From the NCBI GenBank assembly GCA_003598085.1, contig QZKU01000115.1, forward strand, positions 24,267 through 88,266: a stretch of DNA of 64,000 nt, read 5' to 3'. Source of the stretch: Candidatus Abyssobacteria bacterium SURF_5 (GTDB lineage: Bacteria > Abyssobacteria > SURF-5). The notes under the pieces were generated by a model. The model did no database searches. It saw only the letters and a program-made list of their open reading frames with translations, and was not told where the DNA came from. The translations under genes and the position numbers were made by a program. Positions 54,806 to 61,903 of the stretch are shown here, piece by piece. Positions within the stretch are counted from its first letter, which is position 1. Each line of letters starts with the position of its first letter.

Positions 54806-55588
54806 TTAGCCGGCGCCGTTCAGGTTGGGCTTCGCGGGAACCGCGTCAAAATGGGGGCAGTTAACAAGGCACTCGCAGCAACTGTATGAGTAACGCGCGC
54901 CAAGGGTGCCGGTAACCAACTCGAAGTTCCTGTTCAGGGGGAGCGATGCGCTGAACCATTGTGACAGGAATGCGGTAGAAAGGAGGGGATGCCTTGTGCT
55001 TTTCCGAAGGCATTTGTACTGGTTGATCCCTCCCCGCCCGTCCAGAGCGCCGACGGGGCAAACCTCCACACAGGTCCGGCAAGCGCCGATGCAAAGCGAG
55101 TGCTGGAGCGGTTTGTCCGCGGGCAGGGGAGCCGTCGTCAATACTCCTCCCAAACGCAACCTGTTGCCAAAGCGTTCATTGATCAACAGTGTGTTTTTTC
55201 CGATACTGCCCACGCCCGCCCTCTCGGCGGCATGCTTGAGGGAAACCATTCCCCAGTACTTGCCGTTGCGCATCAAGAGAGGCAGATAAGACCCCAAAGG
55301 GACCGAGGCGAATCCCTCCCGCGTCAGCAAAAGAGCAACCTCCATTGCGGCGGCATCCATTGTTTGATAGTAGTTTTGTGAAAAATGTCCGTACAATTCA
55401 AGCGAATGCCGCTGGGTGACGTAAACCGGCCGTGGAATCTCTTTTCCGAAAACGATTATGCGAGCGCAGTCTTTCAGGATTTCGTCGGGCCTGCATTCAA
55501 CGCGCGGGCTGGCCCAGTCGCCTGAATTAGCCACGCCAACCACGTCCATTTTGTGCTCATACAGAATATTCTTTAAACTTTCGAGCAT
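54806..55588 (-). CDS. Epoxyqueuosine-reductase-like 4Fe-4S protein
   Basis: This 260-residue protein looks like the core of QueG. HAAERAGVGSIGKNTLLINE (about 119-138) is the conserved cobalamin-loop region, and two iron-sulfur motifs follow: CIGACRTCVEVCP and CCECLVNCPHF. True QueG has an Asp-Thr-x-Pro-containing motif with the proton-donor Asp just before this region; here the equivalent reads GMVSLKHAAERAG, without Asp. The C-terminal HEAT domain is also absent. It may be a redox protein of another pathway that shares the fold. I chose ATG 55588, preceded by GGAAAG, over a TTG seven codons earlier. Confidence 0.75.
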   Translation of the reverse strand: MLESLKNILYEHKMDVVGVANSGDWASPRVECRPDEILKDCARIIVFGKEIPRPVYVTQRHSLELYGHFSQNYYQTMDAAAMEVALLLTREGFASVPLGSYLPLLMRNGKYWGMVSLKHAAERAGVGSIGKNTLLINERFGNRLRLGGVLTTAPLPADKPLQHSLCIGACRTCVEVCPVGALDGRGGINQYKCLRKSTRHPLLSTAFLSQWFSASLPLNRNFELVTGTLGARYSYSCCECLVNCPHFDAVPAKPNLNGAG

Positions 55589-55778
55589 ACGTTTTTCTTT
55601 CCAAAGCAATCTCGCGGGGCTGTTTCTTTCTTCGGATGTATTGCCATTCCACCGTTAATCTCCTTTGAAAAGAGAACACGCCGCCGCAGTCGAATCCGTT
55701 CCCTTTTGCGGCTGAAGGCATTCGTAGCCGCGCCCGGTCGCTCGATCCGCGGCGCAACATCTCACGGCGGCCGTTCGG

Positions 55779-57362
55779 CTATAACTCAATTGGTTTGACC
55801 GAGATAATGTTCGGGAGGTTTGCCAATTCCTCCACGATAGCTTTGGTCGTCGGGGAATCAACACGCCATAACGAAATGGCTTTTCCGCCGACAGCATCCC
55901 GGCCGAGAAACATGGTCGCTATATTGATATGATGCCGTGCGAGAACGGTGCCGATGTTCCCGATAACGCCGGGGCGGTCGTAGTTAAAGATAAACAGTAT
56001 GCTTCCCTCGGGAACGGCCTCAATCTGAAAGTCGTTAACCCGCACAATTCGAATTTCCTTTTTGCCGAATGTTGCGCCGGCCGCATAATGATGTTTGTCT
56101 CCCGATCGAATCCTGATGCCGATGAGGCTGACGAAGTCTTCGGCCGTCCTGCTGGTGGTTTCCCGGACGCTCACCCCGCGCTCCCGCGCGATCGCAGGCG
56201 CACTGATGATATTGATGCGGTTGCCGAGGATCGGGCTGAAAATTCCTTTCAATACGCTCGAAGTGATAGGGGAGACACCATGCTCGACAACTTCTCCTTG
56301 GTATTCGATCATCACTTCTTCAATGGGAAAATCGCAGATCTGGGCAAGAAAACTGCCCAACTTCTCTCCCAGACTGAGAAATGGCCCGATAACAGGAAGT
56401 ATCTCGGGACTCACCGACGGGACATTGACTGCGTTGCGGATGTTTCCCCTTAACAGGTAATCCGCCACCTGCTCCGCGATGGCAACCGCCACGTTCTCCT
56501 GTGCCTCAATCGTGCTGGCGCCCAAGTGCGGCGTGCAGATAACGTTCGAGAGCTTGCACAGTCGGTGGTCGGTCGGTGGCTCATGCTCGAACACGTCCAA
56601 CGCGGCCCCCCCTATGCGCCCCGACGAAAGGGCGTCGTAAAGATCCTTTTCATTGACGATGCCGCCGCGGGCGCAGTTGATGATCATGGCGTGAGTTCTC
56701 ATTTTGTTAAGGGCGCGCGCATCGATCAGATTCCGCGTCTCCTCGATGAGCGGCACGTGAAGAGTGACGAAATCTGAATCTTTCAGTAATTCATCCAGGG
56801 GCACGAGTGGAATCGCTCTTCGCGACGCCGTCTGAGGCGGGATGTATGGGTCGTACGCGATGACCTTCATCTTCAGGCCGGACGCCCGCTCCGCCACGAT
56901 ACTGCCGATGGTGCCGACCCCGATGATTCCCAGGGTTTTGTTGAAGATCTCGGTCCCGACGAATTTGCTTTTTTCCCACCGCCCGGCCTTCATTGAGGCA
57001 TCGGCCTGAGCGATTCTGCGGGCCAGCGCCATCATGAGCGAAATTGCATGTTCAGCCGCCGCAATGGCATTTTCGAGAGGAGTGTTCATTACGACGATGC
57101 CGCGACGAGTTGCTGCGGGAACATCAATGTTATCAACCCCAATGCCCGCTCTGCCGATAACTTTCAATTTGTCGGCCTGAGTCAAAATGTCGGCCGTCAC
57201 CTTTGTTGAGCTCCTGACAACCAAAGCGTCGAATTCCCGAAGTGCGTCCTTCAGTTGTTCGGGATTCAAGCTTTTCTCGACCGTGACGTCAATTTCCTTT
57301 GCGCGAACAAAGACCTCTATACCCGCAGGTGATAACTTCTCTGCCACGAGCACCTTGAACAT
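55779..57362 (-). CDS. serA: D-3-phosphoglycerate dehydrogenase (long form)
   Basis: This 527-residue enzyme starts serine synthesis. The NAD-binding site GIIGVGTIGSIVA (145-157) and the active-site residues Arg232 (NCARGGIVNE), Glu261 (DVFEHEPP) and His279 (TPHLGAST) are in place. After about 320 come the ASB (intervening) domain and a C-terminal ACT domain (FNYDRPGVIGNIGTVLARH), making it the type I form that often senses serine. AAGGAGAT lies before the ATG. The gap of about 190 bases to the next minus-strand gene holds nothing I can identify. Confidence 0.96.
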   Translation of the reverse strand: MFKVLVAEKLSPAGIEVFVRAKEIDVTVEKSLNPEQLKDALREFDALVVRSSTKVTADILTQADKLKVIGRAGIGVDNIDVPAATRRGIVVMNTPLENAIAAAEHAISLMMALARRIAQADASMKAGRWEKSKFVGTEIFNKTLGIIGVGTIGSIVAERASGLKMKVIAYDPYIPPQTASRRAIPLVPLDELLKDSDFVTLHVPLIEETRNLIDARALNKMRTHAMIINCARGGIVNEKDLYDALSSGRIGGAALDVFEHEPPTDHRLCKLSNVICTPHLGASTIEAQENVAVAIAEQVADYLLRGNIRNAVNVPSVSPEILPVIGPFLSLGEKLGSFLAQICDFPIEEVMIEYQGEVVEHGVSPITSSVLKGIFSPILGNRINIISAPAIARERGVSVRETTSRTAEDFVSLIGIRIRSGDKHHYAAGATFGKKEIRIVRVNDFQIEAVPEGSILFIFNYDRPGVIGNIGTVLARHHINIATMFLGRDAVGGKAISLWRVDSPTTKAIVEELANLPNIISVKPIEL

Positions 57363-57395
57363 ACGTATCTCCTTGGTGAGCGAAAACGTCTGAAT

Positions 57396-57425
57396 AAGTT
57401 AGCACAAAATGAGGCTATGAGTCAA
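57396..57425 (-). promoter_or_regulatory. Promoter for serA
   Basis: On the minus strand TTGACT (plus 57420-57425) and TAACTT (57396-57401) are 18 bases apart, about 35 bases before the serA ATG. Confidence 0.5.
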
Positions 57426-57537
57426 TCGCATCAATGGAAACGATGATTTCCCGCCGCCGATTGCGCAGCAATGTGAAGAGCGGATGTAGTATCAGCAGGA
57501 CAGAGGCGCCGCGCAACCTGCTTAAGAAGGCTCGTGC

Positions 57538-57566
57538 TTGACTGAAACGGGATCGGATGGTATACT
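57538..57566 (+). promoter_or_regulatory. Promoter for pilC
   Basis: TTGACT at 57538-57543 and TATACT at 57561-57566 are spaced by 17 bases, each five of six to consensus. They lie about 45 bases before the pilC ATG and diverge from the serA promoter. Confidence 0.65.
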
Positions 57567-57608
57567 TATTGCGAAAGCTGACAACGCAATACCAGCGGGG
57601 GATCGACC

Positions 57609-58841
57609 ATGCCAATTTTCTCCTACCAAGCCACCGACAAAAAAGGCCAAGAAGTTACGGGAATGGTTGAAGCCGATAGTTTGGCGCTGGCTATCAACCA
57701 GGTCAGAAGTCTTGGATACTTCCCCACAAAAGTAAAAGAAGACGCCGGAAAACTTGCCCGCCGCCAAAAGGTGAAGACCAAAGGCGGTTTTAATTTATCT
57801 ATTGGCGGCCGGGTCAAGAAGAAACAGATAACGCTGTTCACGCGGCAGTTGGCGACGCTCATCGATGCCGGCTTGCCGCTATTGCGCAGTCTCTCGATAT
57901 TGTATGACCAGCAGAAACCGGGGAAACTGAAAAACATTCTGGACGATCTGGTGAACGACGTTCAAAGCGGCACCACCTTTTCGGAAGCGCTCGCGAAACA
58001 TCCCAAGGTCTTCGACAAGTTGTATGTGAATATGGTGCGCGCGGGTGAAGTCGGCGGTATGTTGGAAATCGTTCTTAATCGTCTGGCTGAATTTGCGGAA
58101 CGAAGAGAAGCTCTTGCGAGAAAAGTGAAAGGCGCGATGGTTTATCCTATCATGGTGCTCTTGGTTGCCGGCGGTATCGTGACCTTCCTGCTGATCCGGG
58201 TCGTCCCCACATTCGCGGAAATCTTCTCCGACCTCGGCGGTGCATTGCCGGCGCCGACGCAGTTTCTTGTAAACACGAGCGAGGCTTTGAAGCAGTCGTA
58301 TCTGAAGATCCTAGCTATTGGCGGCGGCATTATCGTAGGATTGAAACTGATTTTCAAAATTGAGTTGGTACGCGCAATTCGGGACCGGGTGGTTCTCAAG
58401 TTGCCCTTGTTCGGACAGCTCACCCGAAAAATCGGCGTGGCCCGCTTCTCGAGGACGCTCGGCACGCTCATCACCAGCGGTGTTCCGATTCTTCAGTCGC
58501 TCAGTATTGTGAAGGAAACAATCGCAAATCGGGTGATTGCAAACGCGGTGGCCGAGGTGCATGACAGTATTCGTGAGGGGGAAACCATCGCCGGACCGCT
58601 GGAGGAGTCAAAGGCCTTTCCTCCGATGGCGGTCAACATGATCGACGTCGGCGAGGAAACCGGAAACCTCGACTCGATGTTGCTCAAGGTGGCCGATATT
58701 TATGATGCTGAAGTGGAAGTGGCTATCGGTGGTATGCTTCAGATGCTTGAGCCGACCATGATGGTTGTTCTTGGCGGCATTGTAGGTTTTATCGTGATCT
58801 CGATGTATCTGCCCATCTTCAGCATGGGCGATCTCATCTAG
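57609..58841 (+). CDS. pilC: Type IV pilus inner-membrane platform protein
   Basis: This 410-residue GspF-family protein is the membrane platform that the assembly ATPase turns. It begins MPIFSYQATDKKGQEVTG and has two T2SSF domains: about 70-195 (FTRQLATLIDAGLPLLRSL, VYPIMVLLVAGGIVTFLLI) and about 275-400 (RFSRTLGTLITSGVPILQSL, MLEPTMMVVLGGIVGFIVIS). Three long membrane helices are visible. It could serve a type II secretion system, but the nearby pilB-like gene and lack of gsp genes favour pili. A clear terminator follows. Confidence 0.92.
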   Translation: MPIFSYQATDKKGQEVTGMVEADSLALAINQVRSLGYFPTKVKEDAGKLARRQKVKTKGGFNLSIGGRVKKKQITLFTRQLATLIDAGLPLLRSLSILYDQQKPGKLKNILDDLVNDVQSGTTFSEALAKHPKVFDKLYVNMVRAGEVGGMLEIVLNRLAEFAERREALARKVKGAMVYPIMVLLVAGGIVTFLLIRVVPTFAEIFSDLGGALPAPTQFLVNTSEALKQSYLKILAIGGGIIVGLKLIFKIELVRAIRDRVVLKLPLFGQLTRKIGVARFSRTLGTLITSGVPILQSLSIVKETIANRVIANAVAEVHDSIREGETIAGPLEESKAFPPMAVNMIDVGEETGNLDSMLLKVADIYDAEVEVAIGGMLQMLEPTMMVVLGGIVGFIVISMYLPIFSMGDLI

Positions 58842-58904
58842 ACGTCGGCCATCTTATTCTGTCGAGGTGCTTGCCGAATACAGAGGAAGACGGAAACATA
58901 ATTG

Positions 58905-58937
58905 ATGGCGAAGCCGGTTTCGGGCTTCGCCATTTTT
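58905..58937 (+). terminator. Rho-independent terminator after pilC
   Basis: A perfect 11-base stem, ATGGCGAAGCC (58905-58915) with GGCTTCGCCAT (58923-58933), encloses a 7-base loop and runs into TTTTT. It lies 64 bases after the pilC stop. Confidence 0.9.
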
Positions 58938-59065
58938 CTGCATGCCAGACCCTCCCGCCGGCGTTCGATGTTGCCTGTCATTCGAAGCAGATATTGCGTT
59001 GAGAACCCGCCGGTACTTGCCGTGTCCTCGATCACTTAAAACGCTGAATAGTCAAAAAATTTCTA

Positions 59066-59094
59066 TTGACGGGCCGCCTGATTTTTGTTAACAT
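59066..59094 (+). promoter_or_regulatory. Promoter for the agmatinase gene
   Basis: TTGACG at 59066-59071 and TAACAT at 59089-59094 are 17 bases apart. Transcription would start near 59101, inside or next to the hairpin at 59097-59124, leaving a leader of about 150 bases. Confidence 0.5.
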
Positions 59095-59096
59095 AA

Positions 59097-59124
59097 CCCC
59101 CCGTAGTCGATCATCTACAGGGGG
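59097..59124 (+). promoter_or_regulatory. Strong hairpin at the start of the agmatinase leader
   Basis: CCCCC-C-GTAG (59097-59106) pairs with CTAC-A-GGGGG (59115-59124), nine pairs with one C/A mismatch, around the loop TCGATCAT. No T-run follows, so it is not a simple terminator. It could protect the 5' end or act as an operator. Confidence 0.5.
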
Positions 59125-59253
59125 AGGAAAACAGAAGGTTTGCTTCCCCAAACGTTTGCAATATAGTCAGCCGCACAACCGGCCTTCCCTCCGGACACAT
59201 TGCCGGCCCGGACGTCATTGCAACGGTCGAATCGGCCGGAGATTCTCTTACCG

Positions 59254-60168
59254 ATGGCAAAGAAACTCGATCTACCGGAAGAATGGTTTTTCCATACGCA
59301 TAATTATGCGGGACTTCCGCCGAATCTGAGCGATATCGAGGAGAGCAGGATCGTGATCCTGTCTGCTCCCTATGAAACTTCCACCACCTACCGCCCCGGT
59401 TGCCGATTAGGTCCGGCCGCAATTATCGAGGCTTCGGCCAATATGGAACTTTACGATGAAGAATGCGCCGTAGAACCATATGCGATCGGCATCGCAACAC
59501 TCAGCCCGCTGGAGCCGGTAGACGACCCTGAGGAAATGGTTAAGCGGATCGAGAGTGCGACCACGGTTTTACTGGAGCAAGAAAAGCTTGTTGTTCTGCT
59601 TGGAGGAGAACATACCGTCAGCGTCGGGACGGTCCGCGCAATGAGCCGCAGGCATAGAGACCTCAGTGTTCTTTTTCTTGATGCCCATGCCGATTTCAGG
59701 GAAAACTACCACGGAAACAGGTTGAACCATGGATGCGTCGCGCGGCGCATTTCTGAGATTTGCAGATTCACGCACGCCGGCACTCGAAGTCTGAGCAAAG
59801 AAGAAGCTGCGGCCTTGAAAGAAAACGGCATTGCCCCATACTGGGCTCAACAATTCCGCGCCGCGCGCTCCGACGGCGGCCGAAGCCGCCTGATTGAACG
59901 GATCGTTGAGGGTCTCTCGCAGCACGTATATCTGAGCATTGATGCGGACGTGTTCGACCCTTCAATTATGCCCGCGGTCGGCACTCCCGAGCCGGGGGGG
60001 CTTCTGTGGGACGAAGTGCTGGACTTAATTAAAGCAGTCACGAAGGCGCGAACCGTTGTCGGTCTGGACTTTGTGGAACTGGCGCCCATTGCGGGATTGG
60101 TCCACCCGGAGTTCATGGCAGCGCGGCTCCTGTATAGGATTTTTGCGCACGTCAAGGACAACAGATAA
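59254..60168 (+). CDS. speB: Agmatinase (ureohydrolase family)
   Basis: This 304-residue di-manganese enzyme belongs to the arginase/agmatinase family. Metal ligands are His120 in LLGGEHTVS, Asp143, His145 and Asp147 in LDAHADFRE, and Asp230 and Asp232 in YLSIDADVFDP. The agmatinase assignment, rather than arginase or formiminoglutamase, rests on the arginine decarboxylase gene just downstream: agmatine would be split to putrescine and urea. I chose ATG 59254 (MAKKLDLPEEWFF), with CGGAG upstream; ATG 59200 would add a non-conserved stretch. Confidence 0.9.
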   Translation: MAKKLDLPEEWFFHTHNYAGLPPNLSDIEESRIVILSAPYETSTTYRPGCRLGPAAIIEASANMELYDEECAVEPYAIGIATLSPLEPVDDPEEMVKRIESATTVLLEQEKLVVLLGGEHTVSVGTVRAMSRRHRDLSVLFLDAHADFRENYHGNRLNHGCVARRISEICRFTHAGTRSLSKEEAAALKENGIAPYWAQQFRAARSDGGRSRLIERIVEGLSQHVYLSIDADVFDPSIMPAVGTPEPGGLLWDEVLDLIKAVTKARTVVGLDFVELAPIAGLVHPEFMAARLLYRIFAHVKDNR

Positions 60169-60180
60169 GGCGGCGCTCTC

Positions 60181-60276
60181 ATGGCGCGGCTTGAATATGC
60201 TCAATTTCCGATCATGCGATTTGTCGGAGAGCTTTCAGCCCATGAGGTCCGGTTTTGCTTTGCTGATGTTTTCTGA
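60181..60276 (+). CDS. Putative 31-codon small ORF between speB and pdaD
   Basis: ATG at 60181, with AAGGCGG seven bases upstream and 12 bases after the speB stop, opens a 31-residue frame beginning MARLEYAQFPIMRFVGEL and ending with TGA at 60274-60276. The stop lies two bases before the AGGAG of pdaD, which is itself paired in a small hairpin. Ribosomes finishing here would melt that hairpin. The peptide resembles no known family. A second overlapping frame (60197-60280) also ends at the same spot and weakens the case. Confidence 0.35.
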   Translation: MARLEYAQFPIMRFVGELSAHEVRFCFADVF

Positions 60277-60278
60277 AT

Positions 60279-60291
60279 AGGAGAACCTCCT
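60279..60291 (+). promoter_or_regulatory. Ribosome binding site of pdaD within a small hairpin
   Basis: AGGAG (60279-60283) pairs with CTCCT (60287-60291) across the three-base loop AAC, directly before the ATG at 60292. The pairing would hide the ribosome binding site unless the stem is opened. Confidence 0.6.
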
Positions 60292-60837
60292 ATGGAACTT
60301 GTTCCGAAAAAAGTATTCCTTACAAAAGGCCACGGCACACACAAAGAAGAGCTGCGTTCTTTTGAGCTTGCCTTGAGAGACGCAAACATCGAAATCTGCA
60401 ACCTCGTGTCGGTCTCGAGCATTCTTCCGCCCGGCTGCAAGATTATCAGCCGCCGTGAAGGTGTGAAATCGTTGAAACCGGGTATGCTTACTTATTGTGT
60501 GATGGCCAGATGTGCGAGCAACGAACCGCGCCGGCTGATTGCCGCTTCAGTGGGCTGTGCCGTCCCTCAAGACCGCTCCATGTACGGATACTTGAGCGAG
60601 CATCATGGATACGGTCAGACCGACACAGTAGCGGGGGACTATGCCGAGGACTTGGCCGCCGCCATGCTTGCCTCCACCCTCGGAATCGAGTTCGACGAAG
60701 ATGTGAGTTGGGACCAGAAAAAAGAAGTATTCAGAATCAGTAATAAAATAGTGAGAACCACAAATATCACTCAATCGGCGGTCATTAAGGGACACGAGTA
60801 TACCACTGTCCTTGCCGCAGCAGTGTTCCTGTTTTAG
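60292..60837 (+). CDS. pdaD: Pyruvoyl-dependent arginine decarboxylase
   Basis: This 181-residue proenzyme cleaves itself to make a pyruvoyl group and decarboxylates arginine to agmatine. The cleavage site is NLVSVSSILPPGC, between Ser42 and Ser43, exactly the motif of the archaeal and chlamydial enzymes. VFLTKGHGTHKEEL opens the beta chain, and HHGYGQTDTVAGDYAEDLAA and GHEYTTVLAAAVFLF are conserved in the alpha chain. With agmatinase upstream it forms a two-step arginine-to-putrescine route. The ribosome binding site is part of a hairpin. Confidence 0.94.
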   Translation: MELVPKKVFLTKGHGTHKEELRSFELALRDANIEICNLVSVSSILPPGCKIISRREGVKSLKPGMLTYCVMARCASNEPRRLIAASVGCAVPQDRSMYGYLSEHHGYGQTDTVAGDYAEDLAAAMLASTLGIEFDEDVSWDQKKEVFRISNKIVRTTNITQSAVIKGHEYTTVLAAAVFLF

Positions 60838-60849
60838 CTCCCGGATAAC

Positions 60850-61572
60850 ATGCCGTTAGCCCCTGCCCTGAAGGAAAAAAAGCGGATTTGCCGGACTATT
60901 GAGCGGCTTCTGCGGAAGAACATCGGGCAGCCTCGTCGATATCCGCATAAAGATCCACTGGACGTCCTGATTCAAACGATTCTCTCACAAAACACGAGTG
61001 ACAAGAACAGTCATCGAGCCTTTCTGACCTTGAAACGTCGCTTCAAAACGTGGGAGTCCGCAAGAAAAGCTGGCGCGGCTGTAATCGAAGATGCCATTCG
61101 CATCGGCGGACTGGCGCACACAAAAGCGGCTCGAATCCAGGATATTCTCTCTACTATTCACAGCGAGTGGGGCGAAATATCTCTTCGATTTCTCTGCGGG
61201 ATGAATACTGAGAAAGCTGCGGCACTGCTGGGAGCATTCCACGGAGTCGGACTGAAAACAATTAATTGCGTGCTTCTTTTTGGATGCGGGCAGGACGTAT
61301 TTCCTGTGGACACTCACATTCTTCGTGTCTCAAAGCGGCTCGGACTGATCGGGGAAGCCGAATCTTCCGGCCGCGCTCACCGCGAATGGGCGCAGATGGC
61401 ACCGCGCGGTCGGTGCTATTCACTTCATATCAATCTTATCGAACACGGGCGCAGAGTCTGCCGGGCCCGCAACCCGCGCTGCCCTTCCTGCTGCCTTGCC
61501 GATCTGTGCGCTTATTATCAACGAAAAGCCGTCACGAACGCTTCCCTCACACCGTCCGTCCAACAAAACTGA
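60850..61572 (+). CDS. nth: Endonuclease III-like DNA glycosylase
   Basis: This 240-residue HhH-GPD glycosylase has the active-site Lys136 in FHGVGLKTINC and the catalytic Asp154 in FPVDTHILRVS, so glycosylase and AP-lyase activity are expected. Four cysteines, 204, 211, 214 and 220, give the C-x6-C-x2-C-x5-C iron-sulfur loop of endonuclease III. It removes oxidised pyrimidines in base excision repair. The hairpin motif has Leu-Lys where E. coli has Arg-Lys. It is 12 bases after pdaD and probably rides on the same transcript. Confidence 0.92.
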   Translation: MPLAPALKEKKRICRTIERLLRKNIGQPRRYPHKDPLDVLIQTILSQNTSDKNSHRAFLTLKRRFKTWESARKAGAAVIEDAIRIGGLAHTKAARIQDILSTIHSEWGEISLRFLCGMNTEKAAALLGAFHGVGLKTINCVLLFGCGQDVFPVDTHILRVSKRLGLIGEAESSGRAHREWAQMAPRGRCYSLHINLIEHGRRVCRARNPRCPSCCLADLCAYYQRKAVTNASLTPSVQQN

Positions 61573-61903
61573 CGACACCCTCTCCTCCCTGTTTGCCTCC
61601 TTCGCTTGTTCGGCTTGGCACAAGATTTGCCCTTTACTCGTTTGACGTATTCTTACAGGATCATCATTGAGATTTGATGAAAGATCGCGCCCGGCAAAAA
61701 GCGCGCAACCCTCTGCGGATGCTGGGGAAAGAAAGAAAAGAGAATAGATTTCACTGGCTTAGCGTTTCTTATTGTCCCAAAAAGAGGAGCAGCCTGCCGG
61801 AACATCTGTGCACCTAATTGTACCGGCGGCATAAATTCTTCTGGTTTGAAGAGCGCTCCTTCTGTTGGTTGAGAAGCAACATTACTGCTGAGGATCGACG
61901 GCC
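61573..61903. other. Intergenic region between nth and pilB
   Basis: These 331 bases contain no convincing gene, RNA or terminator. GAGGA lies ten bases before the pilB ATG. A TTGACG at 61642 lacks a good -10 at the right distance, so I do not call a promoter. Confidence 0.5.

Larger units (their letters stand above)
58842..59253. other. Intergenic region with terminator and structured leader
   Basis: These 412 bases contain the pilC terminator (58905-58937), the speB promoter (59066-59094), a strong hairpin (59097-59124) and about 130 further leader bases with GC-rich stems. No gene longer than a few codons is convincing here. Confidence 0.6.

Noticed and set aside
61642-61647. TTGACG as a pilB promoter
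   Set aside because: No acceptable -10 box at 16-18 bases.
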